Assembly: GCF_033807575.1 (NCBI RefSeq)
Contig: NC_084717.1
Span: 9,859,692 to 9,923,691 of the forward strand
Length of the DNA stretch: 64,000 nt
Direction: 5' to 3'
From: Cydia pomonella
Taxonomy: Eukaryota; Arthropoda; Insecta; Lepidoptera; Tortricidae
Part shown: positions 23,704-33,891 of the stretch, piece after piece
Layout: each line of letters begins with the position of its first letter
Numbering within the stretch: the stretch's first letter is position 1
Translations under genes and position numbers: made by a program
Notes under the pieces: generated by a model
The model's input: the letters and a program-made list of their open reading frames with translations, nothing else
Databases searched by the model: none
What the model was told of the DNA's origin: nothing

Positions 23704-23821
23704 AAGTCCCATTTAGACGTTTCAAGAACTTGCATGCGATTTTTGTTACATTGCGGTATTTGGTCAGTTAGCAATGTATCGAATATTGCATGCAAGTTTT
23801 TGAACCGTCTAAATGGGGCTT
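23704..23821. mobile_element. Small MITE with AAGTCCCATTTAGACG ends
   Basis: AAGTCCCATTTAGACGTTTC (23704-23723) pairs with the inverse of GAACCGTCTAAATGGGGCTT (23802-23821); inner AACTTGCATGCGAT pairs with ATTGCATGCAAGTT. Compact, non-coding. Confidence 0.75.
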
Positions 23822-23973
23822 AATAGTCTAAGATACGGTATATGACATATATATCAGGTATATAAAATATTTATTTAATACTGTCCGTACGCAATTTAAT
23901 TATGCAACCTATTTGCAATGTGTCAATGTGATATTATCTATCATTTATTTCATATCACTAATAAATAACAGAG

Positions 23974-24099
23974 GGCCTAACGCGAACACCGAAGTTTTCA
24001 AATTGCGGGCACCTTTCTCTTTTACTCCAATTAACAGTGTGACAGAGAAAGATGCTTGCAATTTACGAACTTTTCCCACTATAATAAATCGAAACGGCC
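23974..24099. mobile_element. Small MITE with internal inverse pairing
   Basis: GAAGTTTTCAAATTGCGGGC pairs imperfectly with GCTTGCAATTTACGAACTTTT, and both arms contain TTTCTCT/AGAGAAA. The overlapping frames on both strands arise from this symmetry. Confidence 0.6.
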
Positions 24100-24482
24100 T
24101 CCAGTTTTGTAAAATGGTGATGTCACTAGCACTAGCGGTCAGTTGGTAAGTCATTACAGTGAATATCAGAGTTTCCAGTGGATTTTTGGTATTTAGAATG
24201 AGTGATGTGGCTATAAACTAGCTGGTTCTAACGTTTAGCTTGCAGATTGGTTCTGAGCCTCATTGATTGGTTTGAACATTGCGTACAATTCGAACGCTTT
24301 TCTCCAACGACATTAAACTATGAAATATTTAAGTATTTAAATAAAAAAGTACTTAATCAGTGGATAGTTCGCTAGTTTAAAATAATTATCATTTATTTTC
24401 AGGCAACTATGGCCCATATATACATACCTTACAGACTAACATACATACAATAATAAAAATCTTAAAATATAAATATCATTTT

Positions 24483-24870
24483 GACGACGCAGTTTTCGGT
24501 TACGCCACCTGTTCTGGTGCGGGATTCAGCAGATTCCCACGAAACCGCCGAAATATCACACCTTTCGGCCAGAAGTCCACGTTCGCGATGGTTTCCAGCA
24601 GCGGCCGCGGGACGCGCACCACAAACGAGCTGAAATGCACGTAATGCCGCGATCGCAGCTGGAATACTTTCAGCTCGTGACGTATCCTCTTGCGGACATA
24701 TTCCATGACATCTTCTGCAGTGGCGGAACCATACAGGCGCGATACATATAGCGCCGTGTTCGGTGTGGCAACCCTCAGGCCAGAAGCAATATCCGGCTCT
24801 GCAAGCCTGCAGTGCCACACTGGCTCTTGCGAGGCGCCTTACGCGCCCTCCTCTCCTTCTAGTTTAGCTA
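24483..24870 (-). pseudogene. Frameshifted relic of a non-LTR retrotransposon ORF1
   Basis: On the minus strand one frame reads 'RARKAPRKSQCGTAG' (about 24858-24805). The adjacent frame then continues with 'LRVATPNTALYVSRLYGSATAEDVMEYVRKRI..ELKVFQLRSRHYVHFSSFVVRVPRPLLETIANVDFWPKGVIFRRFRG' to a stop at 24500. The second part matches the C-terminal RRM-like region of insect ORF1 (LYVSRL, edV.eyv, SF.V.Vp, WP.GV..R.F). Getting from one to the other needs a frameshift near 24800. The N-terminal half and any reverse transcriptase are missing. The codons are GC-rich compared with the surroundings, as expected of a former coding element. It is a different ORF1 lineage from that at 1-826. Confidence 0.7.
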
Positions 24871-27000
24871 AGGAAAGGCTGATTTGAAAGTGTGATTATG
24901 GATATGCGTTAAGAACACACTGCGTTAAATCGGAACGCTCTCCACGCGTAGGTACATGTACGGTACAGTATATTACATGCATCCAGATACATGGTGTTAC
25001 ATATAAATTCTTAAGAATAGTAAATTCTACCCTATATATTATATTTTTTTACGAAAAAGGTGCGAGATTGTCAATCACATTTTTATGCTTACAGATTTGC
25101 ATCATGTGTAATCTTTATGAGATAAATTTAGATACAAGTTTTTTATTTTCATTTCTTCCACCTCAATATCGATATCAATTCCTCCTACATATTTCCTTAT
25201 AAATTATAAGTGTCTCACTCATTATATCTATTTTTTTTCTTTTTTTTTAAATTGTAACTTTGATATGTGTATTCCATATTGTAATACATATCTTGTATCA
25301 CATGTGCTTGGGTATCTAGTGTGTACTGTGTAATTATATATCCAGTTTTTATTTGCGAGTTCCTATAATTTGCGCTGTATTACTATCTAAAAAGTTTAAC
25401 GTATCTTTTATAGCCGCTATAAATAAATAATGATATTGATAAATAAACCAGAATTTGTATTTCTGTTAGGAAAGACCGAAAAACTAAGCGCTGTAACGAG
25501 GTTTTTGTAAGGAAAACTTGGAAACTGCTGGCTTACAGAAATTCGTGTCTATATGGTTGATTTGTCAATGGTTCAGTGCGTCGAGCGCCTGATAAGATTA
25601 GGTATCGCTGAATCGCTGTATCGCGATGCCCTCCACGAACTTCATTATTTGCCATGAAATAAGGTAGATTTGATTTGTTTTTCTATGTTTTGCTTTTATT
25701 TTTCCTGTATTATAGCTGTTCTCTGTAATTTTTCAAATAATATCACTCTCCCGTATCAACCGCATATTTTATGGTATAGCATATTTAGAAATAGTACTAT
25801 GGCAATTTCTACTAAGAACTTCACGTTTCGTATTAAGTACTAGCCATTCCTCCTATCCTATCCCCCGTACTATTTGTATGATACTGTTGTTTTGGGTGTG
25901 CCGCCACGTTCCAAAGTGTATTACAAAATATATTCTGTAAAATTTCGCTACAACTATCAAGGAACTGGGGTCGGCTGGAATGTTAAGTTGGTCTTAAGGT
26001 GACGTTCGGGTGTGAACTGCAGCTGCAATACTGTTGCGGCGTCGTTGTTATCGCCGCTGCATCTGTTAATTTCCTTGATAAAACGAGTTACATATGCAGT
26101 CATCTTCAAGCGGTATTCCTATATGGTCTTAAAAGTCTTAATGCGTGTCGTCATTAATTTCCTTTATAATCTAAAGTGATTCCGTTGTTTATGTTCATGT
26201 CTCAGACAATTTCTCTCGTTTTATTTATTCGAAAAGTTAAGATAAAACTCCACGTGTTGGAGTTTGTTGGCGTTATCGCAAATTTCAAGTTTAAATTCGG
26301 TAATTTATCACACCTTGTATTGGTACCTCCGTACATTGTTTCTGGGTAACTTCTTCTACTGGTTTAGAGCGTAACTTCGTTAAAAAGCTTATATATAGTA
26401 TTTTGACGTGACAAAACTGTATGGTATTAAGGTATTAATGTGGTAAGATGTAAGGATATTGGCAAACTCAAGAAAAAGGTGTGTGTACGTACGTAAGAAA
26501 GAGATTTTAGTGTTTATTTATTATACCTACCCTGTTACATGTAAAAGTAACTTATAAGTCTAAATCAATGTTGGTATAAAATAGCCATAAAACATTGTAA
26601 CTTCGCAAAAAATGGTAGAAACAGAACCATTTAAATGGAAAAAGGCAAGGTAAGAGAATGATAGTCATTGAAAGTTTTGCTTTTGCTGTTTTTTCAATTG
26701 CTCTTTGTATTTTATCTTAAAAATTGCAAAGAACATTTTTGAATTAAATTACCTGTGAAATGCAATTTTGTTTCATCGATAAAAAGCCTTATTCTCTATT
26801 TAGGACCAGTGTACGAAGCCAGACCCGGTATGTCCATAATGACAACTTTTCTCGCTATGCACTGAAACTGCAACATAGAGTATATACTAGCTAATAACAA
26901 GTTAATTACCATCATTCGTGGTATTATAGCCACAAGTGGGCTGGGATCAGTTTTATTGCACCGATTACACTCTAATGTCAGGGTACGTACGATTTCTCTG
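24871..27000. other. No gene; one repeat fragment
   Basis: AT-rich. At 25985-26060 the phrase CTTAAGGTGACGTTCGGGTG with CTGCAGCTGCAATACTGTTG resembles, in inverse orientation, 46220-46292 (CTGCTGCAGTCGCAGTCC.., TGTCACCTTAACGG). This is therefore a fragment of a repeat family. Confidence 0.45.
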
Positions 27001-27001
27001 T

Positions 27002-27090
27002 ACGTCGACGTCACAAATATGTTTACATTTTTCGCCTTATTACAAAGGAGTAAGGTGCAAAAGTACAAACATATCTTCGACGTCGAATGC
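27002..27090. repeat. Imperfect inverted repeat around GACGTC sites
   Basis: TACGTCGACGTCACAAATAT pairs with the inverse of AACATATCTTCGACGTCGAA, and TTCGCCTTATTAC with GAGTAAGGTGCAA. Probably a small decayed MITE. Confidence 0.45.
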
Positions 27091-28408
27091 ACCACTGTAA
27101 TTGCTGTAAACGGCTGCGTAGGATGAACAAGTGAGTCAGATTATTTGATAAATGTCTATGCAATGGAGCTATCATGGTTTTATAGTAATACTTCATTAAC
27201 ATGTCTTGCACGATCATACTTGTATTATCTAAACTTTAAATATATATAATGAAGCGTGAGCTGTGTATATTTTAGAAGACAGTGTGCCTGCATGTATTAA
27301 TCCCGTAAAAAAATCAAGATTAAGTCTCTGTCTCTCTCTCTGACAATTTTAAAGAAAAGCTGCCACAATATGCCTTTTCAAGCAGATTTACTTTATTAAA
27401 ATGTGTCTTATAATTTTAATAAAATGGTGCTGAGTTAGGAATTTTCTTCACGTAATTCTCTATTGTAATTAATTGATGCCAACGCAATACTTTTTTTTTA
27501 TAGTAGGTAATATCTGATTCTAGGGTTTTATTTTTGAAAGTTTTCATTGATATTTCCCTCTTCCGTTTTAAACATCTTGTCGGTTGTTCAACTAAAACAT
27601 GCCTTAGTTATTTTTTGGTTGATGATAACTCTATATAGGTAATTAGTAGATGTAATGTCGTATGAGCATACTAATCATGCGGTAACCTTTTAAGTATAAG
27701 TAGTTTACCTGCTTGGGTATAATAAGGGCTTGCACTTAATTTTCTTTTTTTACTTTTCCTACGCTTTGTGGTTTATATTAACATTGCAAATGCTTAATAG
27801 GTGTTTATATTAAGTTTATTCGGTTCTCATCACCATAACCGCAAAGTTCATATCAGTTTTTTTTTCTTAGAAAATCCGAATCCGATCAGAGTTCTCTGAG
27901 TTTTGATAGATCAAAGTAGTTAAGAGTATAGATGTCCAGATGAATTATTAAGACTTGAACAAGTTAAATCACACCCTGAAGTTTATATTTATTACCATAC
28001 TTCTGATTTTCACCGTAGCCAGTACCAACATAGGTAACCAGTTATTAATTATGTTAAAAACTCACTCGCACCGCCATTGCCATGTCGCAATGGTGTACGC
28101 AAAAACTGGGCTGTTATTCACAACATTTCATAAACCAGTGTACATTTGAACTGCATTTACGCTTAGTTGGTAAGGATCTCGAAGTCAAGTTATATATAGC
28201 TGATAAATGTTTAGTGAATAGATAAGCTTCGTCGTAGCTTCTTGCGGAGCAAGTTCGGTCACATTCTTAGACCCACCCCACTGAGATTGCTAACTACACA
28301 TTAATCTAAAGGGTTTTTTTTATTTATAAGTGTGCATTCTTGGAGTGCAATTTTGATGTCGAGATGCCCCGACATAACTTTGTGAGCTGTTTTATGGATG
28401 GACATGCG
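27091..28408. other. No gene seen over 1.3 kb
   Basis: Non-coding, AT-rich; nothing recognised. Confidence 0.4.
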
Positions 28409-28532
28409 GTCAAGGAATTGAATTTCAGTTCCAATTCGCACCTTGTCACAGTGAAATTATTATGAGATCCCTGGCGACTTTCGTATTGATTGTCACTGTG
28501 ATAAGTTACGAAATGGTACGGAAATTAAATCT
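28409..28532. mobile_element. MITE with GTCAAGGAATTGAATTTCAG ends (copy 1)
   Basis: GTCAAGGAATTGAATTTCAG (28410) pairs with the inverse of GGTACGGAAATTAAATCTAG (28515 on). TGTCACAGTG and CACTGTGATA pair further in. A second copy is at 39574-39684. Confidence 0.65.
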
Positions 28533-29296
28533 AGTGTGTTTCTATTCTTAGAAACCTTTTATGTCTTAAATACGAAGTATTCCCGTTCTGCGTTCGATAG
28601 CCGAGCGGTTTGACTGCCCGTATTTGAGGCACTGTGATGATTTGCATGTCTCTAAAAGTATCAATTATGTTTAACTACTAATTATTTAGGTAGGGACTTC
28701 TAGAAACATTGCCTTCGTAATTATTTATTTCTATTAAATGTGTAGATTCTAACTTACATGCATACTAACAGTAAAATTTGAGTCTGTACTGTACTCGAAA
28801 TAAATGATATTTATTTATGAATTTATTATATTTTTTAATATTTTTATTTGGCTAAGGCCACGGCAAACCCAAGCAGCACACAAACTAAGGAATCGCTAAA
28901 GTGTGAAAATAATAAAACATTTCCCAAAACGTCAGCAATAAACAAAGTAACATTATCTTAAATTCCCCACAAAACAGAACCATTATATATCATCCCAAAG
29001 CCAACAACCCGAAAAGACAGGTTCGTTTAGCGTTTGAAAACCCGCGTAGCGTTACACACATCGACCCATAACAAATTTCACTTTGAAGACAACAAATGAA
29101 TGAAACGGCTGAAAGTAACAAGCACACAAATCACAAGGATTCCAGAGGGTTACCAGACGTGTCGGGACTTTTACTGAAATGCCATGAATTTGTAAGATTT
29201 GTCTGAATGCCTAAGAAAGGAAAATTGATGTTCGAATTTTTGATGAATCTAAGAAATGCTGACGATCTCAAGAAGCATAAGTTACCGAACCGGGTG
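28533..29296. other. No gene; possible SINE head
   Basis: At 28595-28640 GATAGCCGAGCGGTTTGACT resembles a tRNA A-box region, but no B box is in place. CCCAAGCAGCACA at about 28868 matches the terminal sequence of the element at 57209-59728. Otherwise nothing is recognised. Confidence 0.3.
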
Positions 29297-29706
29297 TTTT
29301 AGGGTTCCGTACCAAAAAGATACAAAAGGAACCCTTTCGGTGCGACTCTGTCCGTCCGTCCGTCCGTCCGTCCGTCCGTCTGTCTGTCTGTCTGTCACAT
29401 CGCAAAATATCTCGAGAATCACTTAAGCTATATTGGAATAGTTATGAACAACGCTATGTTCTTTTCAAACAAAAGAACAATTTTTGGAATCGGTTTACAT
29501 GATAGAGAATTACCGTCGAATAATCACATACGTGCATTACATCGCGCAAATTAGTTAGAAAATTTGACGATAGCGCTGTACACAATTATACTTATAGGTA
29601 CTTCTGATCAAAAGTCTTTCGGCTTTATAGTTACACGAGAAGATTCAAGTTTGTACGGAACACTCGGTGCGCGAGTAAAACGAACTCGCGCTTGGCCGGT
29701 TTTTTC
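29297..29706 (-). mobile_element. Lepidopteran repeat with shared head and tail, different interior
   Basis: Plus-strand left edge TTTTAGGGTTCCGTACCAAA (29297) and right edge CTCGCGCTTGGCCGG (to 29706) are the same terminal modules as in families A and B. The interior (AAATATCTCGAGAATCACTT and what follows) is different and is shared with 56711-57075. It includes a (CCGT)n(CTGT)n microsatellite at 29349-29395. Confidence 0.75.
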
Positions 29707-30550
29707 AGTATTATTATTGACTATTTTAAACATTTATGACCTATGACACCGTCCTAAAAAATAAATAATAACCTTAAAAATTCTTACGTTGAGTTATTAT
29801 CACGGCGAACTCGAAATGATCCTAAGTGTCATACCTACTGGCACTTAAATTCTTTATGCCAATTTCCGCCATTTTTAACATTTTCAAAAAACAAAACGTC
29901 ACCACAATTATACCCATCTGCCGAACCTGCTTATAAAACTTCACGATAATCGGTTGAGAAATGCGACCTGCAGAGGAAATCATCCGAACAGGCGAAAGCA
30001 TTTTTGCCGAAGATGAAATGGAGATCTTCGCTAACGGTCATTAATAAAGTTACACGCTGTAGAAGCCGAAATGTTATATTTTTCTACTAAAATCTGGAAC
30101 AATAGACATGTCCCAGGATTTATTCCTATTTTTCAGGTATCCCTAAATCCAGCCACTTCGCGGAATACATTTTACATACGATATTCAGAGCCCGAAGCAA
30201 TGAATTTATCGTTATTACACGAGCCAGATGTGGAATTAAGAGATTGCTTATATGTTCCCTAATTATCCGCTAACTTAAAATTTGTATATTTAATTAAATT
30301 AAGGAATGTTACGTAATGTAATTAGGAGCAGTTTAATATTAAACTTATAATATAATATAACTATTAAGCTAAACACGTAGAAAAGGTTTAACGAACCAAA
30401 AAATTTGCACCTATTTGATTACCATTATTACCAACTTGTCAAATACAATAGACACAATATTTAAAGTAGAGTATCAAAATTACCGGAACGTTTTTTGACC
30501 TGATTTTATGAATGCCTAGGAAATATGATTAGCAAATCAACCGAAAAAAA
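29707..30550. other. No gene; repeat fragment at 29930-30050
   Basis: CACGATAATCGGTTGAGAAA and TGCGACCTGCAGAGGAAATC are phrases of a repeat I recall from Lepidoptera. The remainder is AT-rich, with nothing recognised. Confidence 0.4.
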
Positions 30551-31388
30551 AAGCGGCCAAGTGCGAGTCGGACTCGGCCATGAAGGGTTCCGTACCATTT
30601 ATGACGTATTAAAAAAAACTACTTACTAGATCTCGTTCAAACCAATTTTCGGTGGAAGTTTGCATGGTAATGTATATCATATATTTTTTTTAGATTTTTC
30701 ATTCTGTTGTTTTAGAAGTTACAGGGGGGGGGCACATTTTTTCACTTCGGAAGTGTCTCTCGCGCAAACTATTCCGTTTAGAAAAAAATGATATTAGAAA
30801 CCTAAATATAATTTTTGAAGACCTATCCATAGATACCCCACACGTATGGGTTTGATGATTTTTTTTTACTATTTGTTTAATTTTATGATGTATTAAAAAA
30901 AACTACTTACTAGATCTCGTTCAAACCAATTTTCGGTGGAAGTTTGCATGGTAATGTATATCATATATTTTTTTAGATTTTTCGTTCTGTTATTTTAGAA
31001 GTGACGGGGGGGGGGGGGGGGGCACATTTTACCACTTTGGAAGTGTCTCTCGCGCAAACTCTTCAGTTTAGAAAAGAATGATATTAGAAACCTCAATATT
31101 ATTTTTAAAGACCTATCCATAGATACCCCACACGTATGGGTTTGATGAAAAAAGATTTTTTGAGTTTCAGTCTAAGTATGGGGAACCCCCAAAATTTATT
31201 GTTTTTTTTTTATATTTTTGTGTAAAAATCTTAATGCGGTTCATAGAATACATCTACTTACCAAGTTTGAACATTATAGCTCTTATAGTTTCGGAAAAAA
31301 GTGCCTGTGACATAATCGGACAGACAGACGGACATGACGAATCTATAAGGGTTCCGTTTTTTGCCATTTGGCTACGGAACCCTAAAAA
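30551..31388 (+). repeat. Dimer of lepidopteran repeat family A
   Basis: A first copy (head at 30551) stops after CACACGTATGGGTTTGATGA (30840-30859). A T-rich junction follows, and then a headless second copy starts ATTTTATGATGTATT and runs to a full tail ending CTACGGAACCCTAAAAA (31388). The poly-G tracts are 9 and 17 bases long. The junction matches those at about 7590-7610 and 8662-8692. Frames within are shadows. Confidence 0.85.
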
Positions 31389-32103
31389 CAGCTTGATGGA
31401 AATATTTTTCCAATAAAATTTGAACACTTTTTGTGGAGTTTTTGACGAGAATATGTTTAACTTTCTTAGCTCGATTGTGGCGGGTGAACAAAGGATAGTC
31501 TGTTATTTACTTTTACATTCGTCCACAAAGTGGTTAAATCTGTTACGAAAATACCTTTCATATATTATGTATATTATGATATCTATGGAAATAGCTGTGG
31601 ATCGCTACCCGTTTGAGAGTTTGGTTCCGTTTTCTCGTTTCTTTTGTACTTTATGCCAAATACACTTGACACCAGCATGATACATACTAATTCCGTCACC
31701 TTTAATCTCCCATTTGACAGTTTTACAGCCCAGACGATGACGTCACAACGTCTGGGTTTTGAGGGATATTTATTGGTAGTTACGTGCGACGCTCAAACAA
31801 TAACACAAACATACTTTTAACGGTCTTGGATGGAATTTGGGTTCCTCAGCAGACTTACTACACGAATGCCCGTTTTTTGGCGACCATATATTTTTTATCG
31901 TTTCGCGATTTAAAATGACAGAAAGAGATGGATGGCGTGTCCACAAACAAAGCTTATTCTGCAAAACGTAATATATTGTATTTTAAATAGGAAAGATAAT
32001 CACTAAATCGTCTTGTCGCTTCCGGTTTATATAATTACGAGTATAATGCTCACTAGACCTACAAACTTTGCAAGGTTGCCGAATTCCTGCCTTTTCCAAC
32101 AGT
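31389..32103. other. No gene; short palindrome at 31728-31755
   Basis: CCCAGACG and CGTCTGGG flank a 12-base loop containing TGACGTCA. The rest is non-coding and leads up to the RAG-like transposon. Confidence 0.4.
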
Positions 32104-32108
32104 CAACG
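32104..32108. repeat. Target-site duplication CAACG, left copy (right copy 33887-33891)
   Basis: CAACG lies immediately outside the left CACATACG terminus and is repeated exactly outside the right CGTATGTG terminus. The length of five matches Transib-type integration. Confidence 0.85.
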
Positions 32109-32144
32109 CACATACGTAGATTTCAACTAATTAGGCGGCCAAAA
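32109..32144. repeat. Left terminal inverted repeat of the RAG-like transposon
   Basis: It begins with CACATAC, comparable to the RSS/Transib heptamer (CAC..), and ends in GGCGGCCAAAA. Counting from the edge, 23 bases separate CACATAC from CCAAAA. The A-rich end loosely resembles an RSS nonamer, but this may be coincidence. Confidence 0.85.
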
Positions 32145-32379
32145 CTCGCTATCCGAAAAAAAAACTAATGATAAGATAACCATTTACTCAGGTAGTAAAC
32201 AGTTCCGGGAATACAATGGGCACCCCCTCCCACCCTTCGTAGATGCGCAAGAGCTTCCCTCAGGTAGTCGGAATTCGATAGTCGCTTAACGTGTACGTGT
32301 CTGTTCTCGGCGCTCCTAAACTTACAACTTTTGTAAAATTCATATTTGTTTTTTAACTACTTATTTTCGAGTGTCAGTG

Positions 32380-33514
32380 ATGGATTGCAGTAATTCAGGT
32401 AAGAACCTATGTTTTTTAATAGTAACTTTTTTAGTTTCTACTGCCTTTGATAAACTTTTAATTTTTCAAAGATAGCTCTATCAATAAGTCGGATTTTTTG
32501 TGTTTCTTACAATTAAATATGTCTTTTAACTAACTTAAGGGTCCGTCCGAGCAATGTTTTCTTTATTTTTCTATACTTTACTTATTTTTCTATCATACCA
32601 GTAAAAAATTAGCCGCGGAAACCCGCGCGTTTCCCAAATAAGAGCATTTGAATCTTAGGGGTCGAAATTGAGAAAAATACCACGTTAGTGCTAAATTGTA
32701 TTAAATCTAATTATTTTTTGTTTTAGGTCCGTCTGGTACCTCGGGTACTAAAATAGTGACTCGGAAGTACCTGTTTCAACAGGTACAAAGACAAAATTTA
32801 CCAAGTTTAAGGGAAAAACTCGATTCGTATGAAGATTTTCTTTTGATACGTTATGGAGACACCGAAAATGCTAAAAAGTATTTGAAGCAAAGGTATTCTT
32901 ATATCAAGACCCAATTCATGAAAAGATGGATGAAAGCCAGTAAACACGAAGAAGTTTTCCTAAAAAACAACCGAGATTGGTTAGAAGGAACTTTCGAGAT
33001 TCCGATAGAATCGGCCTCTCGTCAAGGTAGGCCAGCAAAATCTTTCGAAGATTTAAGTGAGCGAAGCAAAAGAAGAAAAACGGAAGAAGTCCGCGCGACT
33101 TTGAAGCATGACGTCATCATCCATGCCGCACAATCTGTTTTACAAAACACTGGGCAAAGGAATGCTTCAAAAGTTCTCAAAGAAATTACTAATTCGCCGA
33201 CACGAGCCAGCAAATATAGATCTGCCTATTCTAAAGTGAATAACGACGACGACATGTTACCTCCACTGACGCCTCTGCAAGCACTTCAGATGTTCGTGGA
33301 AGCTGACCTTTCAAGACGGCAATATGACATAATAAGAGCAACAAACCCAATACATTTCCCTTGCTACGACTTGTTGCTAAAGGCGAGACAAGAATGTTAT
33401 CCACCAGAAGAATCCATGAATGTCACAGATACTTCGGCTTTTATTAACATCAGACCCCCTGATCAGCTCAAGCAGACAAATCAAGAAACCTTGTCACAAA
33501 GCATTCCTACCTGA
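32380..33514 (+). CDS. RAG1-like NBD/DDBD protein of a Transib-type transposon, two exons
   Basis: Exon 1 is 32380-32398 (ATG, six codons plus one base), the intron is 32399-32726 (GTAAGA...TTTTGTTTTAG, 328 bp), and exon 2 is 32727-33514. Joining them keeps the frame and gives 268 aa. The exon-2 frame has no ATG near its beginning, which supports the spliced start. Residues about 107-125 carry GRP-x-KSFEDLSERSKRRK, like the GRPR AT-hook-like motif and basic helix of the RAG1 nonamer-binding domain. Residues about 188-245 (ALQMFVEADLSRRQYDIIR.., FPCYDLLLKARQECYPPEES, VTDTSAFI) align by eye with the RAG1/Transib dimerisation and DNA-binding domain (VNTFLSCSQYHKMYR.., AEKVLLPG). No RNase H-like DDE core follows, so the protein can plausibly bind DNA but not cut it. 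A short reading frame in another phase (about 33510-33569) follows the stop. The similarity is my reading and has not been tested by a search. Confidence 0.7.
32399..32726 (+). other. Predicted intron in the RAG-like gene
   Basis: The donor GTAAGAACC and acceptor TTTTTTGTTTTAG are canonical. Removing this segment joins an ATG exon in frame to the long ORF. Confidence 0.7.
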
Positions 33515-33850
33515 AACTATAGAAATGTTGATGGCTGCCAAACCAAATACTTCTAGAGATAGCCAATAATCTTTGAATTCTCTCAAAGTAAAATATGTGT
33601 TTAAGTAGTTTTATTTGTAATAAGTATATATTTAAGATATAGATATATATGATATTTTACCATATTTATGCTTGTAACTAATAATTCATACGACGTTTTT
33701 ATTTTGTTGGTAATTTAAAAAATAATTTTTATTTTTTGTATTTTATCGATGTAAATATGTTGCATAATCAATAATTATATTTTTTTCGGATCAAGAGGAA
33801 TTTATTTTAATTTCCTATTGTACGTATAGCTATTTTCCAGAAAAAAATAT
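33515..33850 (+). other. 3' region of the RAG-like transposon
   Basis: AT-rich tail between the stop codon and the right terminal repeat. No clear AATAAA is seen close to the stop. A 19-codon reading frame in another phase overlaps the stop (about 33510-33569); it could be a frameshifted C-terminus or chance. Confidence 0.5.
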
Positions 33851-33886
33851 TTTTGGCCGCCTAAATAATTGAAATCTACGTATGTG
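33851..33886. repeat. Right terminal inverted repeat of the RAG-like transposon
   Basis: Inverse of 32109-32144 with two mismatches; it ends CTACGTATGTG at 33886. Confidence 0.85.
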
Positions 33887-33891
33887 CAACG

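Larger units (their letters stand above)
32109..33886 (+). mobile_element. RAG1/Transib-like DNA transposon, complete from TIR to TIR
   Basis: The element is 1778 bp. Its 36-bp terminal inverted repeats (32109-32144 and 33851-33886) begin CACATACGTAGATTTCAA and differ at two positions. Both flanks carry the same 5-mer, CAACG (32104-32108 and 33887-33891), so the target duplication is exact. A CAC terminus and 5-bp duplications are hallmarks of the Transib superfamily and its relative, the RAG transposon; that is established knowledge. The interior holds one spliced gene (32380-33514) encoding a protein like the DNA-binding part of RAG1 but without a catalytic core. The element is therefore probably non-autonomous, or half of a two-element system. 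The intact ORF and ends suggest it is not ancient. Confidence 0.85.
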
